Source: Caballeronia glathei (lineage in GTDB: Bacteria; Pseudomonadota; Gammaproteobacteria; Burkholderiales; Burkholderiaceae). From it: a DNA stretch of 64,000 nt. The DNA lies in the NCBI RefSeq assembly GCF_000698595.1, contig NZ_JFHC01000006.1, forward strand, positions 1 to 64,000, written 5' to 3'. The notes beneath the pieces are model-generated. The model did not search any database and was not told the DNA's origin. It saw only the letters and a list, made by a program, of their open reading frames with translations. Each line of letters begins with the position of its first letter. Position 1 is the first letter of the stretch. The position numbers and the translations under genes are program-made. Of the stretch, positions 1 to 8,348 are shown piece after piece.

Positions 1-2
1 AT

Positions 3-300
3 AGGAGCGCAAGCGCATCAGACGGTTTGACAAAACACCGACCCCAAGCGCCAGCGGTCGAGCAAGTGCCGCCCCGCGCGAGGGGCGAAGCTAACAAACC
101 GAAGCCAATACAAGTTTCACAGGAGCGCAAGCGCATCAGACGGTTCGACAAAACCCCGAACCCAAGCGCCAGCGACCGAGCAAGTGCCGCCTCGCGAGAG
201 GGACGAAGCCAACAGACCGATAACAAAACAGGTTTCATGAAGGCACAAGCGCATCAAACGGTGTAAAAATGAGCCGACGCTGGCAACGAAGCGTGAGCAA
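3..300. repeat. 118-bp tandem repeat, two good copies and one degenerate copy
   Basis: The motif GCGCAAGCGCATCAGACGG starts near 7 and again near 125, and a shorter related form (CAAGCGCATCAAACGG) starts at 246. All three are spaced exactly 118 bp apart. Copies one and two also match through the following 100 bases (CCAAGCGCCAGCG, GAGCAAGTGCCGCC and similar blocks), while the third decays after about 60 bases. The period is not a multiple of three and the phase changes between copies, so this is unlikely to be coding. It is the leader region of the downstream dehydrogenase gene. The left edge of the window may cut further copies. Confidence 0.8.
224..237. promoter_or_regulatory. candidate PtxS-like operator half-palindrome
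   Basis: CAAAACAGGTTTCA matches 11 of 14 positions of the PtxS palindrome TGAAACCGGTTTCA described in pseudomonads, with one perfect half-site. It lies about 90 bases upstream of the kguD-like gene, whose downstream neighbour encodes a PtxS-like repressor. The site is only half conserved, so the call is tentative. Confidence 0.3.
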
Positions 301-329
301 GAACAGCAAACGAGTAACCCGAGGAAAAG

Positions 330-1298
330 ATGAAAAGAAAGATCGTCGTGTACAAGGCGCTGCCTGCCGATGTGCTCTCGTACCTGACCGAGCGTGCCGA
401 GGTCGCAGAGGTGGATGGCAAGAACCGCGACGCGCTCGTCGCCGCATTGAAGGACGCGGACGGCGCGATCGGCGCGAGCATCCGAATCTCCCCCGACATG
501 CTCGAAGGCGCGACCCGCCTGAAAGCACTCTCGACAATCTCGGTAGGCTTCGACAACTTCGACGTCGACGATCTCACGCGCCGCGGCATCGTGCTCACCC
601 ACACGCCGGACGTGCTGACCGAATCCACCGCCGACACCGTCTTCGCGCTGATCCTGGCAAGCGCCAGGCGCGTCGTCGAAATGGCCGAGTGGGTCAAGGC
701 GGGCAACTGGAAGGCGAGCATCGGCGAGGCCTGCTTCGGCGTCGACGTGCAGGGCAAGACGCTCGGCATCGTCGGTCTGGGACGCATCGGCGGGGCGGTC
801 GCGCGGCGCGCGGCGCTCGGCTTCCGGATGAACGTGCTCTACACGAACCGCCATCCGAATGCGCAGGCGGAGAACGAATTTGGCGCACGACGCGTCGAAC
901 TCGACGAGTTGCTCGCGAAGTCGGATTTCGTCTGCCTGCAGGTGCCGCTCACGCCCGAGACGCACGGCATGATCGGGGCAGCGCAACTCAAGACGATGAA
1001 AAGAAGCGCGATCCTGATCAACGCGTCGCGCGGACCGACCGTCGACGAAGCCGCGCTCATCGAGGCGCTGCGAAACGGCACGATTCTCGGCGCGGGCCTC
1101 GACGTGTTCGAGCAGGAGCCGCTCGCCGCGGACTCGCCGCTGCTCTCGATGAAGAACGTCGTGGCCCTGCCGCACATCGGATCGGCGACCCACGAGACGC
1201 GCCACGCGATGAGCCGCAACGCGGCGGAAAACCTGATCGGCGCGCTCGACGGAACGCTCGCCGGCAACATCGTGAATCCGCAGGCGGTGAAGCGCTGA
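330..1298 (+). CDS. kguD: D-isomer-specific 2-hydroxyacid dehydrogenase, probable 2-ketogluconate reductase
   Basis: This 322-residue protein has the length and motifs of the D-2-hydroxyacid dehydrogenase / GhrB family. A Rossmann motif GLGRIGG lies at residues 149-155, and the catalytic Arg (NASRG, R234), Glu (FEQEP, about 263) and His (PHIGSA, 282) are all present. Family members reduce 2-ketogluconate, glyoxylate or hydroxypyruvate with NAD(P)H in the cytoplasm. The adjacent repressor resembles PtxS, which controls 2-ketogluconate use, so 2-ketogluconate reductase (KguD) is the favoured role. A generic glyoxylate/hydroxypyruvate reductase remains possible. AGGAAA sits just before the ATG, and a clear terminator follows the stop. 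Confidence 0.8.
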   Translation: MKRKIVVYKALPADVLSYLTERAEVAEVDGKNRDALVAALKDADGAIGASIRISPDMLEGATRLKALSTISVGFDNFDVDDLTRRGIVLTHTPDVLTESTADTVFALILASARRVVEMAEWVKAGNWKASIGEACFGVDVQGKTLGIVGLGRIGGAVARRAALGFRMNVLYTNRHPNAQAENEFGARRVELDELLAKSDFVCLQVPLTPETHGMIGAAQLKTMKRSAILINASRGPTVDEAALIEALRNGTILGAGLDVFEQEPLAADSPLLSMKNVVALPHIGSATHETRHAMSRNAAENLIGALDGTLAGNIVNPQAVKR

Positions 1299-1362
1299 GC
1301 GGCGCGGCCGCTCGACGGGCGCCGCGTGCGTTAAGATGCCGCTGCCCGGACTTTCTGGAAAG

Positions 1363-1385
1363 AGCGCGCCGTGGCGCGCTTTTTT
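1363..1385 (+). terminator. rho-independent terminator after the kguD-like gene
   Basis: A perfect 8-bp stem AGCGCGCC/GGCGCGCT with a GT loop is followed by a run of T. It separates the dehydrogenase gene from the LacI-type gene. It also argues against an upstream ATG at 1336 for the regulator, because that start would place the terminator inside the coding sequence. Confidence 0.85.
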
Positions 1386-1410
1386 GTCCCCGAAGCATGA
1401 TGAAGGCACC

Positions 1411-2508
1411 ATGTCCGAAGATCTCACGTCGATGAAACTGCACGCGTCTGCCCCCCGCCGCGCGACGATCACGGACGTCGCGCGCGAGGCGGGCACCGGC
1501 AAGACCAGCATTTCGCGCTATCTGAACGGCGAGCTGAGCGTGCTCTCGCCGGAATTGCGCGAGCGCATCGAAGCGGCGATCGTGAAGCTGGACTATCGTC
1601 CGAACCAGATGGCGCGCGGGCTCAAGCGCGGGCGCAACCGGCTCGTCGGCATGCTGATCGCCGACCTGACGAACCCGTATTCGGTCGAAGTGCTCCAGGG
1701 TGTCGAGGCGGCGTGCCATGCGCTCGGCTACATGCCGCTCATCTGCCACGCGGCGAACGAGATCGACATGGAGCGCCGCTATCTGCAACTGCTGACGACA
1801 TACCGCGTCGAAGGCGTGATCGTGAACGCGCTCGGCGTGAAGGAAGAACTGCTGCAGACGTTCGCGCAGGGGGGCGTTCCGGTCGTGCTGGTCGACCGCT
1901 CGGTGGAGGGCCTCGTCACCGACATGGTCGGCCTCGACAATCCCGGCGCCGTCGCGCTCGCGACGCGCCATCTCGTCGAGCAGGGTTTCGACGACGTGCT
2001 GTTCATCGTGCAGCCGTTCACGCGCGTGAGTTCGCGCCGCGTGCGCGAAGCGGCGTTTCGTGACACGATCGCAGCCCTCGGCGCGCGCGGATCGACGGTC
2101 GTGCTCGAACTCGGCGATGCGGCCCCGGCGCTCGCCGCGATCGATGCGCATCTCGGCGCGGCGCAGGCGAGCGCACCGGCAATGGCACGGGAAGAAAGCC
2201 GCACGAAGCGCGTCGCGCTGTTCGCGGCCAACGGGCCGGTTGCGCTGCGCGTAGCGCTTCATCTGAAGGAGCGCTACGGCGCGGACTGGCAGCAGCGCGT
2301 CGCGCTGATGTCGATCGACGACTCGGAATGGGCCGAGCTCGCCGGCATGACGACGGTGCGTCAGCCGACCTACGACATCGGCCGGCGCGCGGTGCAGTTC
2401 CTGCACGAGCGGCTCGAAGGCGCGCGCATGCCGGCGCGCGAATGCCTGTTGCCGGGCGAACTCGTCGCGCGCGCGTCCACGCGGCGCGACACTTACAAGG
2501 GAAACTGA
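1411..2508 (+). CDS. ptxS: LacI-family repressor, PtxS-like (2-ketogluconate regulator)
   Basis: A 365-residue LacI/GalR regulator. The N-terminal helix-turn-helix lies at about residues 19-40 (TITDVAREAGTGKTSISRYL), followed by the linker motif YRPNQMARGLKRG and a periplasmic-binding-protein-like effector domain with NPYSVEVLQG near 90. These match PtxS, which represses 2-ketogluconate genes and is released by 2-ketogluconate. The start at 1411 was chosen because it lies downstream of the terminator and has GAAGG four bases upstream; ATG 1432 is an alternative. The preceding 2-ketoacid reductase gene supports the role. The stop codon directly abuts the ATG of the next gene, so the two are probably translated together. 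Confidence 0.8.
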   Translation: MSEDLTSMKLHASAPRRATITDVAREAGTGKTSISRYLNGELSVLSPELRERIEAAIVKLDYRPNQMARGLKRGRNRLVGMLIADLTNPYSVEVLQGVEAACHALGYMPLICHAANEIDMERRYLQLLTTYRVEGVIVNALGVKEELLQTFAQGGVPVVLVDRSVEGLVTDMVGLDNPGAVALATRHLVEQGFDDVLFIVQPFTRVSSRRVREAAFRDTIAALGARGSTVVLELGDAAPALAAIDAHLGAAQASAPAMAREESRTKRVALFAANGPVALRVALHLKERYGADWQQRVALMSIDDSEWAELAGMTTVRQPTYDIGRRAVQFLHERLEGARMPARECLLPGELVARASTRRDTYKGN

Positions 2509-3315
2509 ATGGTCAGCGTAACGACGCTCGCATGCCTCACGATCGCCACGCTTCTGGTCGCCGTGTTGCCGGTCGTGCTCTTCTGGAAGCTGAAGCCGCG
2601 CTTCGGGTTCGAGCGGCGCGAGGTGATCCTGGGCATCGCGGTGTTCGCGCTCTTTTCGATGGTGATCGAGCGCGGGCTGCACGGCTTCGTGCTGAGCAAC
2701 GCGACGACGGCCGCCTGGCTCGCGAATCCCGCAGCGTTCGTCGCGTACGCCGCGCTGGCGGCAGGCGTCTGCGAGGAGGTGGGGCGCTATCTCGCGATGA
2801 AGTGGCTCGTTTCGCGGCACCCGCAGACGCTTGAGCGCCGTGGCACGGCGCTCGGCTACGGCATCGGTCACGGCGGGGCGGAGGCGTGGCTCGCGGGCGT
2901 GCTGGTCCAGGCGCAATGGATCGTGTACGCGGTGCTCGCGAACCGCAACGAACTCGACGAGCACTTCGCCAGCGTGCCGCTCGACGCGCTGATGCGTCTG
3001 CACCTGATTCTCGGCAGCCTGTCGCCGCAGTACGCGGCACTGTTTCTCGTGGAGCGCGTGGCGGCCTTCGTGTTCCAGATCGGGTTTTCGGTGCTGATGT
3101 GGCAGATGCTGCGCGAGCGCTTTCGCTACACGCTGCCGTTCATGATCGCGGCGCACGCGCTGATCGGCGTGCCGGCGGCGCTTTTCCAGGCGCGCCTCAT
3201 TCCGCTCGTCGCCGCCGATGCGGTCTATCTCGTGTTCGGCCTGATCGTCGTGCGTGCGCTCGTGCGGTATTTCCGCAGCGGCGGCGGGCGCGGCGCGCCC
3301 ACGACATCCATCTGA
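2509..3315 (+). CDS. YhfC-family glutamic-type intramembrane protease
   Basis: A 268-residue polytopic membrane protein with about seven hydrophobic segments. It carries the motifs of the YhfC / PrsW-like intramembrane protease group: CEEVGRY (E89, E90), GIGHGGAEA (H121, E125) and a later HALIG. These polar residues inside membrane segments are the presumed metal or catalytic site; the substrate is unknown. It starts at the base after the repressor stop, so it is in the same transcript, but a link to ketogluconate metabolism is not obvious. The C-terminus ends in a short Gly/Arg-rich tail. Confidence 0.75.
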   Translation: MVSVTTLACLTIATLLVAVLPVVLFWKLKPRFGFERREVILGIAVFALFSMVIERGLHGFVLSNATTAAWLANPAAFVAYAALAAGVCEEVGRYLAMKWLVSRHPQTLERRGTALGYGIGHGGAEAWLAGVLVQAQWIVYAVLANRNELDEHFASVPLDALMRLHLILGSLSPQYAALFLVERVAAFVFQIGFSVLMWQMLRERFRYTLPFMIAAHALIGVPAALFQARLIPLVAADAVYLVFGLIVVRALVRYFRSGGGRGAPTTSI

Positions 3316-3330
3316 AAGCCACTGAAGCCC

Positions 3331-3696
3331 ATGGACGACTACCAGTACGATTGCCCGAGCGCCGACATCGACATGCTCGCGCACGTCATCAGCGATCTCT
3401 TTCCCGAGCAGACGCAGTTTGCCGAGCGCATCGACGACGAGGGCAGGACTTCGCTCGTCATTCACTACATCGCGATGCGTTTCGGCTCGACCGCGCGCCG
3501 CATCTCGATCGAGGTGCGCTTCGATCCCGCGGCGCTTGCGCGCTACCGGGGAACGCCCGCGCGCATGCATGCGCGCAGCTACGCGGTGCTGCGCGCGTAT
3601 GTGGAGGCGATGCTCGGGTCGCTCGAGGAAGCCTATGCGAACGGCGAGGCCGTGCCGCGTTCCGTCGAGATCGAAATGGGCGACGATTTCGCCTGA
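3331..3696 (+). CDS. small conserved hypothetical protein, acidic
   Basis: A 121-residue protein, soluble and rich in Asp/Glu and Arg, with no signal peptide or membrane segment. It begins MDDYQYDCPSADIDM and ends EIEMGDDFA. It follows the YhfC-like gene by 15 bases and is probably the last gene of that unit. I do not recognise a domain with certainty; such proteins occur as a Burkholderiales-specific family of unknown function. The coding call rests on clean GC3 bias, co-orientation and tight spacing. Confidence 0.7.
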   Translation: MDDYQYDCPSADIDMLAHVISDLFPEQTQFAERIDDEGRTSLVIHYIAMRFGSTARRISIEVRFDPAALARYRGTPARMHARSYAVLRAYVEAMLGSLEEAYANGEAVPRSVEIEMGDDFA

Positions 3697-3708
3697 GAGC
3701 GGGCGTCG

Positions 3709-4140
3709 TCAGCCGGCGCGCCGGTAGACCTTCGCGAAGCGCGCGGCTTTCACGACGCCGTAATCGCCCGGCGCGTATTGCATCACCCAGTCGCCGGCCG
3801 CGCCGGTCAGCACGTCGCCGGCCGCTGAGCGGGCAATCGAGAAAGCATGCGGCATTTCCTTCGCGAGCACGATCACCGGGCGGTTGCGGTACGCACCCGG
3901 CTCGCCTTGGGCGACGCCCGGCTGCGGCAGATACTTCGCATCGAAGCGCTCGCGCGAGACGACCCAGCGCTCGCCGCCGGCGCCCGTGACGAGCGCGTCG
4001 CCGCGCTGGTAGCGATTCGGGCCTTCGAGACTCATCAGCTCGCCCGCGACGGCGGCGAACTCCACCGCGACGGTTTCGTCCTTGACGACCGCGAGCGCTT
4101 GCGGGTCACGGCTCAGATCGAGATTGGACAGTGCGGTCAT
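3709..4140 (-). CDS. PGDYG-domain protein of unknown function
   Basis: A 143-residue protein ending just beyond the motif APGDYGVVKAARFAKVYRR, the signature of the PGDYG family (PF14083). The protein has paired segments of the form YQRGDALVTG...ERWVVSRERFDAKY, then APGDYG near the C-terminus, suggesting a small beta-rich fold. Function is not known. The ATG at 4140 (MTALSNLDLS) is preferred; an upstream ATG at 4191 would add 17 residues without similarity to the family. It converges with the preceding rightward gene, with only 12 bases between the stops. Confidence 0.75.
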   Translation of the reverse strand: MTALSNLDLSRDPQALAVVKDETVAVEFAAVAGELMSLEGPNRYQRGDALVTGAGGERWVVSRERFDAKYLPQPGVAQGEPGAYRNRPVIVLAKEMPHAFSIARSAAGDVLTGAAGDWVMQYAPGDYGVVKAARFAKVYRRAG

Positions 4141-4262
4141 GGCTGTGCGGGGCAGGTTGGAGGTTCGCGATGGTAACGGCAATTGCGCCATTCTGCACGC
4201 GGTACGGCGGTGTGGCTACACGGCGGCAACCAGCAGCGTGCGGTGATATGGGGCGTCACACG

Positions 4263-4294
4263 AAAAAACGCCCGCATCGGGCGATGCGGGCGTT
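4263..4294 (-). terminator. rho-independent terminator of the Spy-like gene
   Basis: Read on the minus strand, a 12-bp perfect stem AACGCCCGCATC / GATGCGGGCGTT with a 4-base loop is followed by a T run. It lies about 30 bases beyond the stop of the leftward Spy/CpxP-like gene. Confidence 0.85.
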
Positions 4295-4323
4295 GTTGGC
4301 TGCGCGCGGTCAGATCGGGCGAG

Positions 4324-4830
4324 TTACGGCTTCGTCGTCGATGCCGCATCGGGCGCCGCGGCGCGCGGATGATGGCGTCCGCCCTTGCGTCCCGTCGGCC
4401 GGTCGCTTTCGCGGAAGTTCGTGTCCGCAAGTTTCTTCTGCTCGGGCGTAAAGCTCGCGTAAAGCGGTTCGAAAGCCTCGACGAGACGCTTCGTGCCTTC
4501 CGCGTTGGCCTGGGTGATCTGCTCGTATTGCTGCATGTTCTGGAGCGCGGTCATCGTGTTGTACTGCGAGACGCGCTGGCGATACAGGTCGCCCATCGTG
4601 TGGGCGTTCTCGCGCATGACGGCGGCGAATTTCGACCACTGGTCTTCCTGCTGCGGCGTGATCTTCAGGTTCGAATGCAGTTCCGCGACGCGCTGTTCGA
4701 CGCGCGCCTCGTGCCGGGTGGCAGCGGGCGCCGACGCGCCGGAAGCCGGCGCCGCGACCGGTGCGGAAGCCTGGGCAAAAGCTGCGCTCACAGCGAACGC
4801 CGCTGCGAATGCAACGAGTGTTTTCTTCAT
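4324..4830 (-). CDS. Spy/CpxP-family periplasmic LTXXQ-motif protein
   Basis: A 168-residue exported protein starting MKKTLVAFAAAFAVSAAFAQ, a typical signal peptide cleaved after AFA. The mature part is mostly helical and contains LKITPQQEDQW and SFTPEQKKLAD, the two LTxxQ-like motifs of the Spy/CpxP family. Spy is a periplasmic chaperone and CpxP an envelope-stress modulator; which role applies here is unknown. The tail is basic, with GRKGGRHHPRA. The start at 4830 is chosen over 4893 because it begins exactly at the signal peptide. It has its own terminator and is divergent from a LysR-type gene. Confidence 0.85.
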   Translation of the reverse strand: MKKTLVAFAAAFAVSAAFAQASAPVAAPASGASAPAATRHEARVEQRVAELHSNLKITPQQEDQWSKFAAVMRENAHTMGDLYRQRVSQYNTMTALQNMQQYEQITQANAEGTKRLVEAFEPLYASFTPEQKKLADTNFRESDRPTGRKGGRHHPRAAAPDAASTTKP

Positions 4831-4995
4831 TCGGGACACCTTCGGTCGATTGGAAATTGGCGAGCCGTGCATGAGACGTGATGCCCTGAGCACGCCCGGC
4901 TACGCTTGAAACGCGATATTAGTATCACGATTGCGCGGCTTACACCGCGTAATGCCACAACTGCTTACAACCGATACGTCTGGGAAAAAATCGCG

Positions 4996-5895
4996 GTGGA
5001 CACCTTGCTGAGCATGCAGGTTTTCGTGGAAGTGGTCGAAGCGGGCAGCCTGAGCGCGGCGGCGCAGCGCTTCGGCATCTCGGCGCCGATGGCGGGCAAG
5101 CATCTGCAGGCGCTGGAGGCGCGGCTCGGCGCGCGCCTCATCGTGCGCACGACGCGCCGCCAGAGCCTCACCGAAATCGGCCGCGAATATTACGAGCGCT
5201 GCCGGCGCATCCTCGCGGACGTGAACGACGCCGACGCACTCGCCGAAGCGATGAGCACGGCGCCGCGCGGACTGCTGCGCCTGTCGGTGCCGCTCACCTA
5301 TGGGGTGCAGCTCGTCACGCCGGTGGTCACCGGGTTTCTGTCGGCGTATCCGGAAGTGAGCGTCGAGCTGGACCTGTCGAACCGCCTCGTGGATCTGGTG
5401 GAGGAACGGTTCGATGCCGCGGTGCGGATCGGGTCGCTTGCCACGCTGCCGGATTTGAGTTTCGTCGCGCGGCCGCTCAAGCCGTACGCGATGACCGCGT
5501 GCGCGGCGCCGTCGTACCTCGCGCGGGCGGGCACGCCGCTCACGCCCGCCGACCTCGCGGGCCACGAGTGCCTCGGCTTCATGCACGGCGGCCGGGAGGC
5601 GCTCTGGCGGCTCGAAGGCGACGCGCCGGGCGCGCAGGACGACCGGGAGCAGTCGGCGCGCTTTCGCGCGAACAACGGGCAGGCGCTGAAGAAGGCGGCG
5701 CTCGCGGGTTTCGGGCTCGTGCTGCAGCCGCACGCGCTCGTCGCCGAGGAGCTTGCGAGCGGCGCGCTCGTGGCGGTGCTCGACGCGTTCCTGCCGGAGC
5801 CTTCGCCTGCGCATCTGATCTACCCGCGCGACCGGCGCGCGACGCCCAAGCTCACCACGTTCGTGGATTTCATGGTCCGGCGGCTGGGGGTCTGA
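4996..5895 (+). CDS. LysR-family transcriptional regulator
   Basis: A regulator of about 299 residues with an N-terminal winged helix-turn-helix (LLSMQVFVEVVEAGSLSAAA, then RLGARLIVRTTRR) and a LysR substrate-binding domain with the RLVDLVEERFDAAVRIG block. The most family-like N-terminus is VDTLLSMQVF, using a GTG at 4996. ATG 5014 is possible, and ATG 4906 would add 30 residues unlike LysR proteins. It is transcribed away from the Spy-like gene. The next gene is an Lrp/AsnC regulator 82 bases on. Target and effector are unknown. Confidence 0.85.
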   Translation: MDTLLSMQVFVEVVEAGSLSAAAQRFGISAPMAGKHLQALEARLGARLIVRTTRRQSLTEIGREYYERCRRILADVNDADALAEAMSTAPRGLLRLSVPLTYGVQLVTPVVTGFLSAYPEVSVELDLSNRLVDLVEERFDAAVRIGSLATLPDLSFVARPLKPYAMTACAAPSYLARAGTPLTPADLAGHECLGFMHGGREALWRLEGDAPGAQDDREQSARFRANNGQALKKAALAGFGLVLQPHALVAEELASGALVAVLDAFLPEPSPAHLIYPRDRRATPKLTTFVDFMVRRLGV

Positions 5896-5977
5896 CGTTT
5901 CCATCGAACCCGCGTTGCCCGAGGCAAGCCCTGCGCGATAATCGCGGCATCGAAAACAACAACAGGACGACGCCCGC

Positions 5978-6433
5978 ATGAGACCGCCGCGCCTCGATCA
6001 ACTCGACGACATCGACCGCAACCTCGTCGCGCTGCTGCAAATGAACGCGCGAGAGAGCGTGGCGAACCTCGCGCGCCAGCTCGGCGTCGCGCGCACGACC
6101 GTCATCGCCCGCATCGCGCGGCTCGAAAAGAACAACGTGATCGCGGGCTACGGCGTGCGGCTCGGGCAGGACGTGCTCGACGCGAGCATCCAGGCCTATG
6201 TCGGCATCAAGCTCGCGCCGAAATACGGCCGCGACCTGCAAAAGCGCTTCGCGAAGATGCCGGAGATCCAGCTGCTCTGCGCGGTGAGCGGCGAGTTCGA
6301 CTATGTCGCGTGGCTGCGCGCCGATTCGCCCGACAGGCTGAACGACCTGCTCGACGAAATCGGCGCGCTGGAAGGCGTCGATCGCACGACCACGTCGATC
6401 ATCCTCGCGCGCAAGATCGACCGCGGCGGCTAG
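5978..6433 (+). CDS. Lrp/AsnC-family regulator, amino-acid responsive
   Basis: A 151-residue Lrp/AsnC protein: N-terminal helix-turn-helix beginning LDDIDRNLVALLQMNARESVANLA, then a RAM ligand-binding domain (AYVGIKLAPKYG, VSGEFDYVAWL). Such proteins form octamers that bind short palindromes and sense amino acids. It lies directly upstream of a saccharopine/lysine-dehydrogenase-like gene, in the same orientation. The intergenic region holds a 17-base palindrome, so local control of that enzyme by lysine or a related amino acid is likely. The AGGA at 10 bases upstream supports the ATG. Confidence 0.88.
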   Translation: MRPPRLDQLDDIDRNLVALLQMNARESVANLARQLGVARTTVIARIARLEKNNVIAGYGVRLGQDVLDASIQAYVGIKLAPKYGRDLQKRFAKMPEIQLLCAVSGEFDYVAWLRADSPDRLNDLLDEIGALEGVDRTTTSIILARKIDRGG

Positions 6434-6466
6434 CATTTCGACGTTTTGCAGCCTTTGCTCGTCTAA

Positions 6467-6483
6467 ACGACGAAATTCGTCGT
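6467..6483. promoter_or_regulatory. palindromic operator candidate for the Lrp/AsnC regulator
   Basis: ACGACGAAATTCGTCGT is a perfect 8+1+8 inverted repeat in the 147-base gap between the AsnC-type gene and the dehydrogenase gene. A second CGTC..ACGA half-match overlaps it on the left (from 6460). Lrp/AsnC proteins bind AT-centred palindromes of about this size. Binding here is inferred from position. Confidence 0.45.
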
Positions 6484-6580
6484 CGATACGCATCATTTTG
6501 TGTCTAGGATCAATATTCGCGCGCTCCTAAACTTGAGGCATGAAGGTATGACGCCCTGACTGCACAACAAGGAGATGAAC

Positions 6581-7690
6581 ATGAAAGTTGCCCTCGTCGG
6601 CGCCGGACTCATCGGTCAAAGCATTGCCCACCTGCTGCGTGAAACGGGGGATTTCGAGGTGGTCGCGTTCGATCGCGACGACCTCGCGCTCGCGCTCATC
6701 GACGCGCAGGGCATCGAGACACGCCGCGTCGATTCCGCCGACACCACGGCGCTTCGCAACGCGCTGCAGGGTTTCGACGCCCTCGTCAACGCGCTGCCGT
6801 ACTACCTCGCGATCAATGTCGCGGCGGCGGCGAAGGCGGCCGGCGTCCACTATTTCGACCTGACCGAGGACGTGCGCGCGACCCACGCGATCCGCGCGAT
6901 CGCCGACGATTCCGCGCAGGCGTTCATGCCGCAGTGCGGCCTCGCGCCGGGCTTCATCGGCATCGTCGCGCACGACCTGGCGAAGCGTCTCGACGACGTG
7001 CGCGAAGTGAAGATGCGTGTCGGCGCCCTGCCGGAATTTCCCACCAATGCGCTGAAATACAACCTGACGTGGAGCATCGACGGCCTCATCAACGAGTATT
7101 GCCAGCCGTGCGAGGCGATCCGCGAGGGCCGCACGCAGTGGGTCCAGCCGCTCGAAGGCGTCGAGCACTTCTCGCTCGACGGCACCGAGTACGAGGCGTT
7201 CAACACGTCGGGCGGGCTCGGCACGCTGTGCGAGACGCTCGCGGGCAAGGTCGAGACACTCGACTACAAGTCGGTGCGCTATCCCGGCCATCGCGACCTG
7301 ATGAAATTCCTGCTCGACGACCTGCGCATGTCGACCGATCGCGACGGCCTGAAGGCGATGCTGAAGCGCGCGGTGCCGTCGACGGCGCAGGACGTCGTGC
7401 TGATCTTCGTCACCGTAACGGGCATGCGCCGCGGCCAGCTCGTGCAGGACGTGTTCACGCGCAAGATCTTCGCGAAGGAGGTGTGCGGCGTGCCGATGAG
7501 CGCGATCCAGATCACCACCGCCGGCGCGGTATGCGCGGAACTCGACCTGTTCCGTGAAGGCGTGCTGCCGCAAAGCGGATTCATCCGGCAGGAGCAGGTG
7601 CCGCTCGATGCGTTCCTGGCAAACCGCTTCGGGCGTCTGTATGAGGGTGAGAGCGTGCTGAAGTCGACGCGGCGGCTTGCCGCGGCCTGA
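6581..7690 (+). CDS. saccharopine/lysine dehydrogenase-like NAD(P)-dependent oxidoreductase
   Basis: A 369-residue protein. The N-terminal Rossmann motif VALVGAGLIGQSIA is followed by the saccharopine dehydrogenase fold (ALPYYLAINVAAAAKAAGVHYFD; QCGLAPGFIGIVAHDLA). The closest role is L-lysine 6-dehydrogenase or saccharopine-type reductase in lysine catabolism; the substrate cannot be fixed from sequence. GGAG at 6571-6574 is six bases before ATG 6581, which is therefore preferred over the ATG at 6575 that abuts it. Preceded by an Lrp/AsnC gene and a palindrome, and followed by a strong terminator. Confidence 0.8.
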   Translation: MKVALVGAGLIGQSIAHLLRETGDFEVVAFDRDDLALALIDAQGIETRRVDSADTTALRNALQGFDALVNALPYYLAINVAAAAKAAGVHYFDLTEDVRATHAIRAIADDSAQAFMPQCGLAPGFIGIVAHDLAKRLDDVREVKMRVGALPEFPTNALKYNLTWSIDGLINEYCQPCEAIREGRTQWVQPLEGVEHFSLDGTEYEAFNTSGGLGTLCETLAGKVETLDYKSVRYPGHRDLMKFLLDDLRMSTDRDGLKAMLKRAVPSTAQDVVLIFVTVTGMRRGQLVQDVFTRKIFAKEVCGVPMSAIQITTAGAVCAELDLFREGVLPQSGFIRQEQVPLDAFLANRFGRLYEGESVLKSTRRLAAA

Positions 7691-7728
7691 TGAGTCCGGG
7701 GCGAGAGACCCCGAACCTTCCTGAGAGA

Positions 7729-7756
7729 CGAAAAAGGCGCCGCGGCGCCTTTTTCG
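7729..7756 (+). terminator. bidirectional rho-independent terminator
   Basis: CGAAAAAGGCGCC / GGCGCCTTTTTCG is a 13-base perfect palindrome with a 2-base loop, flanked by T runs in both directions. It sits between convergent genes (dehydrogenase and P-loop protein) and can serve both. Confidence 0.9.
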
Positions 7757-7772
7757 TTTTTTCGTTGGCCCG

Positions 7773-8348
7773 CTAGAGGATGCGGCCGATCAATTCGTCA
7801 TACGCACCGGGCGGCGGCGCCGAGTTGTCGAACATCAGCAGCTCGCGGCTCGCGTCGCCGCCGGGCACGAAACGGCGCTGGCGGTATTCGTCCCAGTGGG
7901 CGAGCTTGTACGCATCGACCGGATCGGCGCGCGCCATGATGCGCGCGTGCGCGACATCCTCCGGCACATGCACCCACACGACGCGGATCGTCACGTCGCG
8001 ACCGATGCCGAGCCATCCGTGGTCGAAGAGCCGTCCTTCGCGGACCTCGCGCGAAAGCGGGGCGACTACGACCACGCTCACGCCGAGCCCGAGGTTCTCG
8101 CGGGCCGTGTCGATGAGCGAGCCGTACTCCGGGTCGCGCAGGTGCTGCAGGAAGAGCGGGCTGTCGCGGTCGTTCGGATCGCCCGTCAGCGCGCCCACCG
8201 CGGCGGCGCTGTAGCGGCCGTAGAGCGTGTCCTTGTCGAGCAGGCAGAAAGGCTTGCCGCTCGCGCGCATCAGCGGCGCGAACAGGCGCTTCGCGAGCGT
8301 GGTCTTGCCGGTGCCCGCGTGGCCGCAGAAGAAGACCAGATGCGTCAT
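7773..8348 (-). CDS. P-loop AAA-type ATPase / nucleotide kinase-like protein
   Basis: A 191-residue protein starting MTHLVFFCGHAGTGKTTLAK, with Walker A GHAGTGKTT at residues 9-17 directly at the N-terminus, then DKDTLYG and a C-terminal DEYRQRRF segment. The architecture matches small zeta-toxin-like or gluconate-kinase-like AAA_33 proteins, which phosphorylate small molecules. The substrate is unknown. ATG 8348 is preferred because the P-loop follows it at the usual distance. It may be cotranscribed with the antiporter gene upstream (166-base gap). Confidence 0.72.
   Translation of the reverse strand: MTHLVFFCGHAGTGKTTLAKRLFAPLMRASGKPFCLLDKDTLYGRYSAAAVGALTGDPNDRDSPLFLQHLRDPEYGSLIDTARENLGLGVSVVVVAPLSREVREGRLFDHGWLGIGRDVTIRVVWVHVPEDVAHARIMARADPVDAYKLAHWDEYRQRRFVPGGDASRELLMFDNSAPPPGAYDELIGRIL

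Noticed and set aside
1336..1410. Upstream ATG for the LacI-family gene
   Set aside because: It would translate through a rho-independent terminator and adds residues absent from PtxS-like proteins.
117..1511. Long minus-strand frame across the kguD-like gene
   Set aside because: It is antisense to a clear dehydrogenase, Arg/His-rich with no motif, and arises from GC-rich codon bias.
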